Assembly: GCF_000471905.2 (NCBI RefSeq)
Contig: NW_006499883.1
Span: 2,294,825 to 2,358,824 of the forward strand
DNA length: 64,000 nt
Direction of reading: 5' to 3'
Source: Amborella trichopoda
Lineage: Eukaryota > Streptophyta > Magnoliopsida > Amborellales > Amborellaceae
The notes below the pieces were generated by a model. That model had not been told where the DNA came from, made no database searches, and saw nothing but the letters and a program-made list of their open reading frames with translations. Within the stretch, counting starts at the first letter, position 1; each line of letters opens with the position of its first letter. The position numbers and the translations under genes are program-made. Of the stretch, positions 43,380 through 55,816 are shown one piece after another.

Positions 43380-43690
43380 CGGTTTCTAGGAAGCCTACTT
43401 GCGTATTGTAGAAATGCGGGCTTGGCAAATAATTTATTTTTAAATATAATTTAATCATAATTTTTAGAGGATATATAATCCTTAACATGGAGATCATGAA
43501 TATGAAAAAAAAAAAAAGGAAACTAAGAAAGATAATTATATTAAAAACATATTTAGACCGTTAGTTACACTTGTTTTTAGATGGACTACCTATTTGTGTC
43601 AATCTTTAAGATAGATGCTTTATATCCGCCCCATATTGTAGCAATTTGGTCCAGCCGGCATGAAGCAATTTTCCGTGGAGATAGCCCTGT
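43380..43690. repeat. Dispersed repeat, copy H1
   Basis: Shares GGACACGGTTTCTA, TATAATTTAATCATAATTTT, GAGATCATGAATATGAAAAA and GATGCTTTATA...CATATTGTAG, in order, with 56291-56625. Non-coding. Ends only partly inverted; class unknown. Confidence 0.75.
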
Positions 43691-44099
43691 ACCACATGAT
43701 ATGGACGGTATACTTCACTAGATTTTGGGTAGATAAGTGTGAAATATAAATAGGAAAAAATTAAATTTGTATTCTATTTTACAATGAAACGTAATAGTTT
43801 AACAAATGAATTATCTTTTTCTTCATGATCCATGTCTATTGGTATTTAATGTGAAGTTTTACATCTATAGTGTGCCCTCTACGCTTCACTTGGTTTAAGT
43901 GTCTTTTTTTTTTTTTTCCAAAAATGACGCACAGTATTCCATTATTTAAAAATTTCCTCTTTTTTTTTGCTATTACGTTTATACCCATTTTTCACAAATA
44001 TTTAAGATGACCAAATTTCCTATATTTTCCATCTTGAAATTCCAAAATTAAACATTCTCTGAATTTACCCTCATTCCCATCAAGGTAACTACCCTTTCA

Positions 44100-44290
44100 C
44101 TCTCCCTTATCTCTCTAAAAAAATATAAACTTCCTATTTACATGGTAGGTTTTATTTACTATACAACCTAGATTCCCTACTAAAAAAGAAACGCCACCTT
44201 AAAAGAGAAAGCCTATCCCTTTTCCTATCTTTATCCCCCGCGCACATCTCCTCCCGGCTACGTATCCCCACTCACACCTCCGATTTTTAA
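44100..44290. repeat. Dispersed repeat pair, first copy
   Basis: GATTCCCTACTAAAAAAGAA, then ACGCCACC and CTATCCCTTTTCC, recurs at about 47605-47775 in the same orientation. Non-coding. Confidence 0.65.
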
Positions 44291-44531
44291 GAAACAAATT
44301 CTAACCAATACAAATAAAAAAATATTGATTGCTTTTTATTTTTGTATTACTCTATCAGGATTGGTAGAAGCTCGACCTCAAATTTATCAAATTGAACATC
44401 ATTCAAAGTGCATCCCTTCATCTCCATGGAGGATCATTTCGGAACTTAATCATGTTCTTCAACTTCATCATCTTCCTTAGACAAGTGTACTTCCATCTTC
44501 TTTTTGGGCATTCATATGCATGATGTCTTAG

Positions 44532-45000
44532 TTCATTGCATCCAGCTTTACAGTATTATTTTTTTCTTTATTAAATTTTGGTTGGCGTGAAACTTCGCTT
44601 ATTAATGCTCCATTGGTATAAGGTTTATACTCAAAAAGCAATTTAGAAAGATATCATATCTAATAGTTGGTTGAGCTCATTTATATATCGAGCAACCTTT
44701 TGTCTTTCAGTTTCTTGGAGGTTTTTTCGAGATATTAATTGAGTTCATTGCATCCAGCTTTGCAGTATTATTTTTTCTTCATTAAATTTTGATTGGCGTG
44801 AAACCACCTCATGGGTGAAAAATCGCTCATTAGTGCTGAATTGGTATAAGGTTTCTACTCGTAAAGCAATTTTATAAGTTTCACCTAAGATTTATGGCCT
44901 ATTTAGAAAGATTTTGTCTCTAATGGTTGGTTGAAGCTCATATATATATCTTGTAACCTTTTATCTTTCAGTCTCTTGGAGGTTCTTTCGAGGTACTAGT
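44532..45000. repeat. Tandem duplication, period ~212 bp
   Basis: TTCATTGCATCCAGCTTTAC...CAGTTTCTTGGAGGTTTTTT at 44532-44735 is repeated from 44744 to about 44995. The second copy has a ~50-bp insertion. Non-coding. Confidence 0.8.
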
Positions 45001-45879
45001 TGATAAAATTCTGCAATGTAACCCTCCACCTTATGTCATTCTGGATTTCTTGAAAGAAAATTTAAAATTTGCTCATGATCCACATGAAGAAAGTTTTCTT
45101 TCGATTTTTTTTTCATCTTTAACCCGTTAGTAATTTTTGCCTTTTTACTACAACATCGAGATTATTGAACTTACTCCCACCAGGCTACAACATACCTGTG
45201 GAGCTTGGTTATAACAAGTTTAACCTGCTCATAAGATAATTTATTCCATTTAAAATAAATTTCAACTACACTTAACCAATAAATTAATAAAAGCCTCTAT
45301 GTGGAGCTTACCATGAAATTCATGAAAATCGATTTTAATACTGAAATCTCATGGACACTCTATTGGATAGGACATGAATCTTGGTTGCAAATTTTTTCGT
45401 CATAGTCGGGATCTGGGATCCATACCCTTGGTTTGCCGTTGGACTATTAGCATAAAATTTATGTGGTTGCGAGCACCTTTTTCACGATGAAAGTTGTTCT
45501 CCATTCATTGCAATTGCTAAGAGCTAGTTTGGATGTAAAAGAAAAAAATATTCACAGTGAAAAAAATGCAAGTTTTCCACCTCACTTGGAATACATTGCA
45601 ACCTTATTCTATTATGTTGGTAAAATGTTTGGATGTCTAATTTGATTGATTTGTCAAAAAAAAAGCCCTCTACCCTAAAAGGGTTGTCAACCATGCCCCA
45701 TCTTGGCCACTTTGCCACATGGCTCCGAAGCAAACAAAATGCAAAGGAGCATTTATCAGATCCCTCTTATGCTTCGACTTTTTTCTTCACCCTCTCATGC
45801 TTCGCCTTTTTTCCTCGGATTGAGAAACAGAGAGGGGGTTTATGGAAAGAGAAGTTTGGACGCCCCTTTTACAGAGAAA

Positions 45880-45978
45880 AAGTAGAGAGAGAGAGAGCAT
45901 ATCCTCTTCAAGAGAGAAAAACATAGAGAGCCTTCAGATCCCATTCCCTTTCTGATTTTATAGGTCTAGCGAGAGATA

Positions 45979-46022
<44 letters not shown>

Positions 46023-46046
46023 TCAGTTGGTTGACGAAGGTCTCGT
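45880..46046. repeat. (GA)n tract at the left gap edge
   Basis: GAGAGA runs up to the N run; the right edge (46853-46930) is also GA repeat. The gap very likely hides a long (GA)n array. Confidence 0.85.
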
Positions 46047-46852
46047 NNNNNNNNNNNNNNNNNNNNNNNNNNNNNNNNNNNNNNNNNNNNNNNNNNNNNN
46101 NNNNNNNNNNNNNNNNNNNNNNNNNNNNNNNNNNNNNNNNNNNNNNNNNNNNNNNNNNNNNNNNNNNNNNNNNNNNNNNNNNNNNNNNNNNNNNNNNNNN
46201 NNNNNNNNNNNNNNNNNNNNNNNNNNNNNNNNNNNNNNNNNNNNNNNNNNNNNNNNNNNNNNNNNNNNNNNNNNNNNNNNNNNNNNNNNNNNNNNNNNNN
46301 NNNNNNNNNNNNNNNNNNNNNNNNNNNNNNNNNNNNNNNNNNNNNNNNNNNNNNNNNNNNNNNNNNNNNNNNNNNNNNNNNNNNNNNNNNNNNNNNNNNN
46401 NNNNNNNNNNNNNNNNNNNNNNNNNNNNNNNNNNNNNNNNNNNNNNNNNNNNNNNNNNNNNNNNNNNNNNNNNNNNNNNNNNNNNNNNNNNNNNNNNNNN
46501 NNNNNNNNNNNNNNNNNNNNNNNNNNNNNNNNNNNNNNNNNNNNNNNNNNNNNNNNNNNNNNNNNNNNNNNNNNNNNNNNNNNNNNNNNNNNNNNNNNNN
46601 NNNNNNNNNNNNNNNNNNNNNNNNNNNNNNNNNNNNNNNNNNNNNNNNNNNNNNNNNNNNNNNNNNNNNNNNNNNNNNNNNNNNNNNNNNNNNNNNNNNN
46701 NNNNNNNNNNNNNNNNNNNNNNNNNNNNNNNNNNNNNNNNNNNNNNNNNNNNNNNNNNNNNNNNNNNNNNNNNNNNNNNNNNNNNNNNNNNNNNNNNNNN
46801 NNNNNNNNNNNNNNNNNNNNNNNNNNNNNNNNNNNNNNNNNNNNNNNNNNNN
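46047..46852. other. Assembly gap (806 N)
   Basis: Unknown sequence flanked by GA repeats. The long frames computed across it are artefacts. Confidence 0.99.
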
Positions 46853-46939
46853 GAGAGACAAGACGACGAGAGAGGAGATAGAGAGAGAGAGGGCTCTGTC
46901 ACTGAGAGAGAGAGAGAGAGAGAGAGAGGGCTTTATCAT

Positions 46940-49820
46940 TGAGAGCAGAGAGACAATAGGGAGTTAATGAGGGGGAGTAGGGAGGATCGAAAAAAAATCT
47001 AAATTGAAATTTTTTGGATGGTAATTACCGTCACGAAGATTTTTCTTTTTATTTAAACCTAAGAAGATGGCAAAATCATGCAGTTGTCCAAACTGTCAAA
47101 GTTCGTTTCACAATATTTTTATATTGTAATCCAAAAATATTTCAATTTTAGATGCATCCAACTGACCTTAATTCATTTCCCGAATCGTTGGTTCGAAAAT
47201 CTTTCATTACTTTGGTTAGGTTTTTTAAGATTTATCCAAAGCGACTATCTATAGCAGGATTTGGCTTTGCAATAATAGTTGATCTTTTTTGTTTGATGCC
47301 AACTGATATCGGGAGATAAAAAATAAATAAAAAAGTTAAAAAAAAAAAATTAAATAGAAAAATAAAAAAAATAAAATTTAAAAAAAATAAAATAAAATAA
47401 TACTAATTGATACATAAAGAAAAAATAAATAAAATAATAAAAAAATAAAAAATAAATAAAATTGAAAAATTATACCCTCTTTCCAAACTTACGAGGGAGT
47501 CCACCTAAAAAACTTTTCACTAGATCAAACTCTTTTTTATTTCCCCATTCATTATACGCCATCAGAGGGGACATACTCCAATTTTAAATACAGACGAAAA
47601 TAATCTTTCTCTAAAAAATTAAAAGCTCCTATTTGGGTTTTTTACTCTACCACCTTGATTCCCTACTAAAAGAAACGTCACCCTATCTTCCTAAAAGAGA
47701 ACACCAATCCCCTTTTTCCGATCTCTATCCTCACTCACCACCTCCTCCCACCTAACTTATCCCTTGGGACGTGCACCATCTCTTATTCATAACTCAATAC
47801 AAAAAAAAAAAAAATTAAAATTTTTAATGTTTTATTTGCAGCAATAATTAAGCTTTTTACAGTACCTCATTACTAGTAATTGTAGGCCTTATCAATACAT
47901 GTAATGTCGATACCTATGATATAAATATCTATCACCCATAGATATCACATCCTACAAAGTTACAAAAAAAGAAAGAGAACTAAAAGAGACTATAGGATCC
48001 CTTCTTATTACTGATGGAAATTTATCTCTATAAAACAAGAGAAACAAGTCTTATTTATGGAGTGAGAAAGTGATTTTTTAATAGAGAGGTCTAACTCTTT
48101 GCTGGATAATTGTGATGGTTTACTTACCAATAGCTATTAACTAATACCACACGAGATAGTCTTCTCCTAACAATAGTAAACCGTTGCACATCATCCATCA
48201 ACTAAAAATAATCACATTTGATGGTTAAAATAACCTACAATAAACACTTTGGACGGTTAAAATAACCTATTTGAAAAGCACCCATCATATAATTTCTCTA
48301 GATATGGGGTCCCTTCTTATTCTTGTGACATGTATCTATCCTTTAACTTTGGTTTCATATATATATAACATAGACATAGATATCCAAGTATATTAATTTT
48401 TAAATAATTCTTTATCATTATGGGATTGTGTACCATGTGACCATTTATATTTCTTTGTATACAATATAAGACCATTTATCTTTCTTACAGTGAGGTCACA
48501 ATTGCTACAAGTCATTAGATATCTAAATAGATGGCTTGAGGGTATGTCACAAAGTTTGAGAATTTTTTTTTTTAACTTTAAATCTAACCAATAATATACT
48601 CACAACCACACGTTTTGAAATTTGATGGACAAGAATGACTGTGACCTCCTTGTATTAAAAATAAACGGGATCTCTTTGTATACTTTTCATATTATTATTC
48701 TACACCTAACAAAAAAGCATGTTGTGAATTAAATCAATAAGAACAAAAGTACCAAAGAATATTATTACAAAATTAAGTGTGACAGTACCATAGAAATAAG
48801 ATAATATATTAAAAGCATAATCAAAACCAAAGCTAACATAAGAAGAGAAAGCAATTATGTAAAGTCAAAAGATTATTTGCCCTTGTGGGAACTAATCCTT
48901 CATCAACTTGGGTAAACCCAATCAAAGGGTACTTCTAGATCCAAATTTTGGGGATGTAACCTCCACAGCTCATCCACTAACTTCATAAACGAAAAGTACA
49001 AACACATTCTATATGTGTTTCAAACGCTAACTATTGCTTCTTTGGTTTCTTTATATGTGCACGCTTTTGGAGGAAAAAAAGGTCACTTTATTTATCTTAT
49101 ATCCAATTATTTGAGCACATGGCAGACAGAATGAGAGGACTGCCAAAAAAAAAAAAGGGGATGCATTTGGATGTTGGAGAAAACTTTGTCTTTGTCATGT
49201 GCCTTCTTTTGAGTGTAAAAAATCATGTTTGTCTTTGTGGTCTCTATACTAGGTCATTCCTCCTAGAAGTGAAATGTGCTTGGATGAATTTTGGGTCTAA
49301 AACACCACTTCATTAGAGAGAAAGAGATTGATACTTTTTGACACTCGATGTTCTTGTAGTTCTTTTTCTTTTTAGCTGTGTGTATTTCATGTAATTAATC
49401 AAAGGTAAAGAGGATGGGGATCTCGGACAGCTAAGGAATTGAGGCCTGCTCAGTTTAGAGGGCGGTCTAATGATTCTAACTTCAGACTACCTGACCGTTG
49501 CCCTTAAAGCTTGGGGCACTGCCCTACTAACGAATTTTGTTTTTTTTTTAAAATAAATTAAAATACGGTCCAAGAATGGCATTTTCGGACTGAAAATAGC
49601 ATCCACAAACCCAAGAACAATTTTGAAAAAAAAAAAAAAAAATAACGGGTTGACCAACCTTTCACGTAATTGTCTCTCAAAATTGCCCCATTTGTATTTT
49701 AGGTAAAGATTTCGGATCCGTAAGTAAATCGCTCTTAAATTTAGTTTTATATTACGTGAGATAATGGGTTAATGCTCATGGATATTGTTTTATTTTTACC
49801 ATTGAATTATAAGCTAGTAA
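46940..49820. other. Intergenic DNA, no gene recognised
   Basis: Very AT-rich, with an A-rich low-complexity tract at 47310-47460. 47605-47775 is the second copy of the repeat at 44100. No coding signal was seen, including in the short frame at 49119-49316. Confidence 0.45.
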
Positions 49821-49913
49821 TTGGCTATTGTTTGCTCGTTCATGAGTATCATCTTGTATCCCTTTCTATCGAATAACAAGGCACATATTAGTAAAAGTAA
49901 AAAGCTCAAAGAG

Positions 49914-50066
49914 GTGCCTATGCGGTGTGCATGGCAGAGCAGACCTCTTTCTCATAGGGCATCGGTGCCTATGCGGTGTGCATGGCAGAGTAGACCTATT
50001 TCTCATAGGGCATCGGTGCCTATGCGGTGTGCATGGCAGAGTAGATCTATTTCTCATAGGGCATCG
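49914..50066 (+). repeat. Three tandem copies of a 51-bp unit
   Basis: Exact period 51 bp (starts at 49914, 49965 and 50016) with two or three base changes between copies. In the open frame each unit encodes VPMRCAWQSRPLSHRAS. Because 51 is a multiple of three, the frame stays open through the array. Confidence 0.95.
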
Positions 50067-50099
50067 CTTAGGGAAAAGCTGATTACATTGTCAATACTA

Positions 50100-50695
50100 C
50101 TGATATCAATTGTTGTAACCCGGTACAAATGTCCTGCGGAACATTCAATCACATGATTGCCTTGGAGCCATCGACGGCACCCACATGTGGTGTTTTGCCT
50201 TAATCTACTTGCCTTTGTAAGTTATATGAACTAACATTTTGCCTTAGAGCCATTGACAATACCTACATACCTGTCACAATTACACAAATGATGTGCGTGA
50301 CAAATATCGTAGTAAGAAAGGTTTCTTATCCCAAAATGTTATGATGGTGTCATCCTTTAACTTTGAATTTCAATATGTCCTGGTAGGGTGGGAGGGATCT
50401 GTCGCAGAGTCTAGGTTTTTAGCAAACGGGCTGTCAACAAGTAATATCCTCACTTATTTACATGTAATTTTTAAGGAAATACCATCTTATCGATGTTGGA
50501 TACCCCAATATCTCTAGGTTTTTTGCACCGCACCACACTCGTTACCGTAGTTTTCCTAAAATAACCCAATCAACATTGTGGAGGAATTATTTAACATTTG
50601 TCAGTCGTTGTTGCAAAATGTTGTCGAATGTGCTTTTGCAGCACGATTCCCTATTCTAAGATCTCCTACCACCTTCCCCCATCAAAACATAATTA
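50100..50695 (+). pseudogene. PIF/Harbinger transposase (DDE_Tnp_4) pseudogene
   Basis: In shifting frames the plus strand gives the family motifs in order. DCLGAIDGTHMW (first catalytic Asp) is at 50155-50190, and a second, altered copy CLRAIDNTYIPV at about 50242. Then come DKYRSKKGFLSQNVMMVSSF, YVLVGWEGSVAESRFL (the Asp of DSR replaced by Glu), IDVGYPNISRFFAPHHTRYR and ICQSLLQNVVECAF-ARFPILR. At least three frameshifts and missing catalytic residues rule out activity. The C-terminal end is cut off by the LTR at 50721. The 51-bp triplication lies just upstream and may be part of the same element. Confidence 0.85.
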
Positions 50696-50720
50696 AAGAT
50701 CATCATAATAAGTTGTATAC

Positions 50721-52510
50721 TGTTGGGTTTATGTGGCCTTTAAAAACCTTATGAGTGCTTGTAAAATGAAATAATATAGTGGAACATGAACTCAGTGGGA
50801 GTGTGGTTTATCGTGGACCATACTAAGCAAACGATGGTTTGCTGATACTGATCTGTGTTTAATGATCTAGGCCAGTCGGTTGGGAAAAACCCATGTCACC
50901 TGGGCATGAAGAACAAACGATGATGGTTTCTGAGTTAGCCCTTGATGAGGTCAGAGAATCTGCCCGAATGAGTGAGCCGAGGGACTGTGTGACTCTTATG
51001 TGTAATGGTGGCCTACTGAGATGAGGGTTAGAACCTCATCCATGTTCCATCACATGGCATGCATATTGATAAATCATTCAGCAAAGCCAGATATCCACCT
51101 TTGGGTGAAGCGTATGCATGTGCGAGATATACCCTTATGCACCATAGAGCTGTGGTTGCATCAGGTCGTGGTGACCTTAACTCGTCTCTAGGGGAGGACC
51201 TGTAATCCACAGACTGGGATTGCGACCCCTTGATTCATCGACCTGACTTTGCTGACCCGCTAATGAGCCCCTACTTGGACTGTAAGTCATGGAAAACACT
51301 GGGTCGGTTCGCTAAAGCTAGTGTGGTCTGTAGTCCACAGTTGAAGGTGGAGTACCCCGTCATTATAGATTGGATTCCTAAAACTATATGGATCAATTTC
51401 CTATCATATTAATTTAATTGTATTCATTTTATTATTGAAATGATTTTAGTTTTATTATTTGAATTTTATGAATCTCTCAATATTTTATTTGTTATTTTTG
51501 GATTTATAAAAATCCAGTTATTGTTCTTACAAAGTTATAAAAATTCAAATATATATTTTAAATTATTTTTTTCAATTTTAAAAATAAATTTTTTTTCAAT
51601 GGGGCCCATAGTACACATGGGCCCACCATGTCTTGTTTGCTTTTAAAATAATGCTAGTTTGATTTGCGGCATGTGGTCAAATCTTGGAAGCGATATATTG
51701 ACCATGGCTTTATCTATTTTGTAGCAAGTTTGTTTTACATAGATATGGTCAATTTGAATTGATATGGATCTTATCTTATTTTTATTTGGTAGTATTTATC
51801 TACTTGATATTATTTGACATATCCTTATGGAATATGTGATATGGATCGTGCAATTTTATAGAATGCATGATATTTATTTTATTTAAATATATTAATGAAA
51901 AAATAGTTTAGGAAAGGGGGATAATGGTTCATGCACCTTCCATAATGCTGATGGCCCATTTATGGAATGAATGACTCAGATCTCTCACCCTACAAGTTAC
52001 CCTTGATCGACAGTCTATATTCAATCTCACAAGAAGAAGCAAGCTAATGAAAACCTTAAGAAACTCTAATCTTACTCAAAGCCTATAAAAATGGATTGTC
52101 TCTACCAAAAAAATCTCTACACTTTATCTCTTGTACCTAATTCCCATCTTTATCTCTCATATCCTAAAAAAAGGGGTACGCACCACTCTCATGTTTGATC
52201 TCTCTCCCACATTGTGAAAGAACCTAAGGGTTTAGGTTATGGAGTTCTTCTCTCCTATCTCTCAAATATGGATTTATAGTTAAGGGTTTGAAGGTTTAGC
52301 AAAAAGAGAATCCATCTCTATCAAACTAGGTTGCTAAGAGAATTCACCTAGGGTTTGAGTTTGTAATCAAAGGGGTTCATGTTCCATTGGTGTAGCTTGG
52401 CCAAAATTTTCTTTCTCGGTTCGAGATTGAAGCTAGACTGTTGATCTCGTACCATCGGATGATGGTGACTTGGTGTGGAGTGTAATAAGTCCGGTTGAGA
52501 TAATCGGCAG
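50721..52510 (+). repeat. Copia LTR, plus orientation, probably solo or truncated
   Basis: Begins TGTTGGGTTTATGTGGCC at 50721 and matches the reverse complement of the LTR at 2331-4299 over most of its length (GGAACATGAACTCAGTGGGA, GTGAGCCGAGGGACTGTGTG, the CTCGGTTCGAGATTGAAGCT block). The match fades near 52510 (CCGGTTGAGATAATCGGC), so the last ~250 bp (U5 side) are lost or diverged. No primer-binding site and no gag follow. No 5-bp target duplication could be matched. Confidence 0.8.
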
Positions 52511-53880
52511 TTCGGATCGGTGAATCGACTGGATCCAACCTTAAAGTTTTTTAAAAATAGGATAATTTCTTAAAAATCTATGTTTTTAGGTTTCTACAAA
52601 AATAGTGGTAATTTCATTGCGGCTTTTCATTATTTTGTTGAAAATATGTAAATACTAAGAATCAATCTCGTGTCTGAGTATTCGTTGTCTATTAAATTAA
52701 TTTTATAATCAAAACGAAATATATAATGTAATCATTGGTAATAAAATCGATATCTCTAACTCTTTTTTTGTATTGTTTTAATGTCCAATGCGACTTGCAT
52801 TTGTAAAGACAAGGGATCTTGTCTTTTTTTCTTTTATTTTAAAAATTAATTTATTGAACTGATAATTTTTTCTATTTCTATTTGTAAATGTTTTATCTCT
52901 CTACCAGTTTTGTATTTAATTTCTCTCTCTAAACGCCCATTTAAAGAAATTAATTTAACTGATCTAAACTAATCAGGTAGGTCCTATTCGGATCGAAATT
53001 TCTTTAAACCTTTGATATAACTATTTTCCCATATTGTTGACTTCGTGGTAGAAGGAGACCAGATACTAGAATCAAAGGCGTGGTGATTCTATGTGCTGAC
53101 ACCCAACAAGAATGGAAAAGCAAAACTCAACATGAAAAGAGTGAAGAGTGTGGCAAAAGTGTCTTTAAGAGAAATATAATAACAAAAGATGGGAAATTTG
53201 AATTGATGTTTAAATTTATTAACTTAGGATTTTTAGTTCTTGAAAGAAGTTATATAGAACAAATTTAGTGGCTCCATTATTAAGCATGATAAAAATTTAG
53301 TGGAATAGAATGTTAGTAGAGACTTTTTACTAAAAAAAATGGATGCCAAGGTGAGAGAGATGGATGCCAAAGAAAGTTGGGTTTTAGTCATTTAATCATG
53401 TCGATTGCCTAGGATTGACTTGCCTTAGCTCTACTCCTCATAGCGGCGGCCCAAGCCCTGACTGGCCAAAAAGCCCTAGCTGAGGTCTGCCCTAGCCTTC
53501 ATTGGGCCAAAGAAGCCCTAGCCCTAAGAGGCGAGAAAAGTTTTTATTTTTTTTTAAAAAAAACGAGAGAAAAGAAAGCCAACTAAGTTATTTGGGAATG
53601 GGGTTGAGCCGTGGTGGTAACATTACTTGTGCTTCAACTACCGATCTAGGATTCCATTTGAAAACTACTAATTATTTCTAAAATGGATAGAGGCCTATAT
53701 TCCCCACACGTCTACCCAAAAAAATGCTAGCATGGCCGAACCGAGCCAGCCCTGTCATGGCCCTGGGCTAGCTATGGGGCCTTGGTTGCCTAGCCCTTGA
53801 ACCATAATTTGTGGCCTTAAGTTTTTAGTGCTGGGCTGCCCGGACCAGGCTGGGCCACCTGGCTCATTGCCACCAATATT
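52511..53880. other. Intergenic, unassigned
   Basis: 53400-53880 is rich in GGCCCAAGCCCTAG- and GGGCTAGC-like words, as in hAT-related elements, but no ends were found. The frame at 53080-53268 has no known domain. Confidence 0.35.
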
Positions 53881-53929
53881 AACAGATTACAAAGGGGTAT
53901 GAGAGAGAGTGGAGCTAGGTTCATGAGAG

Positions 53930-54080
53930 AGAGATAGAGTTTTATTTTTGTGGCTATGGGAATGGAGAGTGGAGCAAGGTTGAAATAAATGCACGTGGGG
54001 AGACAAGAGAGTTATGTTTGTGGCTATGGGAATATTAAGAGTCGAGGTTAATAATAGATGTACGTGCGGGATATGAGATT
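53930..54080. repeat. Tandem duplication, period ~73 bp
   Basis: TTTGTGGCTATGGGAAT...GCACGTGGGG and TTTGTGGCTATGGGAAT...GTACGTGCGG form two adjacent diverged copies. Confidence 0.7.
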
Positions 54081-54109
54081 GGGAGAGGCAAAGGGTTGCA
54101 AGACCACAG

Positions 54110-55807
54110 AGATTTAGTGGTCCATCACATACATACGTGTCACGAGGTGGACTTCTCATGCGACAAAAAGGTTCAACTTTTCAAACATTCTTTCTGGCTT
54201 CCCTCCCTAATAAGCTTTACTCCGTCTCTTTCGGCACCGCATGTGTTTTCTTTATGCATGGGAGGCGTGAACACAACCCAACTAATAGGAAAAGGAAAAT
54301 GGTTTGATGGGTCTCATAACTCATCGAATATTGCAATTCAAGCATCAAAAAACTTTTATGTCGACCATCTCGACTTGAACATTATGATTGTAAAAAAAAA
54401 ATATTTCAAGTTCTAAAAATAGTTTATATTAAAACAAATTATCTAGGTGCTATGTTTCACCCTAAAAATAAGTGTTCAATGATCCGCAAAATCTATAACA
54501 TTTTTTGAATTTCAAATTTGAGTTTTAGTATTAAAAATTGATTTTAAAGCCATCATGAAGATTTTTATTCTTGCTCTTCTTTGCCAAAGGTTGCATTAAG
54601 AGTGTTATCCATTTGCTCCCTCGAGTACAACCCAATCTAGGAGTAATTTTAAGATCTTAAATTTTGGGAAGGCAACCTCTTCAATCCATAGATCAACCTC
54701 AACCTAAAGTTTTTCTAATTGCACTCTCTGTGCCCTTAATAAAATAATATATTGAGATTGAACGAAGACCATACAATTTTTTGAAAGTGAGATCTAAGTG
54801 AAATGGGGGGTTTTAATATCATATTAAAGAATATAGAAGAGAAAATAATAGATTTCTCTTCTTATACGTTCATAGAACCAAGGAGATAGTATGCTACTCA
54901 TGTGGAGGACCAAAGCGCACGAAGCATATCTATGTGCATGCATAATGTGTCACCATGGACTAACCATACAAATGAACTTCGAACTCAATTTATAAAGTAT
55001 AAAAAAAACATATAATAAGACGATTTATTTTTGGTACAAGAAGATCAAAGTCACTCATTGCTGTTACATTCAAAATTGAGGGGCTAGAGGTATTTTTAAT
55101 GACCAATCTCAAAGTTTAGAGAAAATTTCACAAATTGTCTGACGCAATCTAGGCCATCAAGTTTAAGAGGCGCTAAAGGTGACTGAGACCTCCTTGATCC
55201 AAATAAATGGCCTTAGTGTACAATCCTACAAAATATATTTTCGAATTTATCTTTCTCAACCAACTTTTTAGCTTTTATACCCATTTTCTCTCCTGCTTAC
55301 TTTCTCTCTTTAAAACTCCTACAATTCCACTTCATTGAGATTTCGCTATAGTAAATAGGCGAGATATCATTTCATCTTTATGTTTTCAACCATCTGAAGA
55401 AAAAATTTACCCACTCCAATCTTATACACATTAATTTTAATTAGTAGAGAGCAAATATTGTCTCGAGTTTGCACTTCTTGTCAGCCAAGAAAAATAGGAA
55501 GATCGTTTTCAATTATTTATATAAGCCTATACAACCTAGTTTCATAGCCCCACTCTCCTTGATTTTTTCAACTAATTTTGGGAAGGATTGCCACCTTCTT
55601 TGATGTGGGTTATACGCACTGTACGTTTGAACAATCAATAGAGGTTCACATTTGAAGGAAATGATCTTAAGCCTCTTTCTCTCTCTACATTTTCAATCTA
55701 TTTATGCAAAAAATTGAAAATTGTGTGAGGAGAGTTTCGTCCCATTCAACTTTTAAGCATTTTATTAGGGTAAATTCTTTGAAGTTACAATGATGATTTT
55801 ATTGCGT
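54110..55807. other. Intergenic, one weak MITE-like remnant
   Basis: About 54350-54480 resembles the middle of the MULE-type MITE (CCATCTCGACTTGAAC, ATATTTCAAGTTCTAAAAAT), without ends. The rest is unassigned. Confidence 0.35.
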
Positions 55808-55816
55808 TTTTCAAAA

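Noticed and set aside
45908..46942. Several frames of 284-343 codons
   Set aside because: They cross the second N gap and GA repeats; artefacts.
54350..54480. A further copy of the MULE-type MITE
   Set aside because: Only the middle resembles the family; no ends or 9-bp duplication could be found, so it is mentioned only as a weak remnant.
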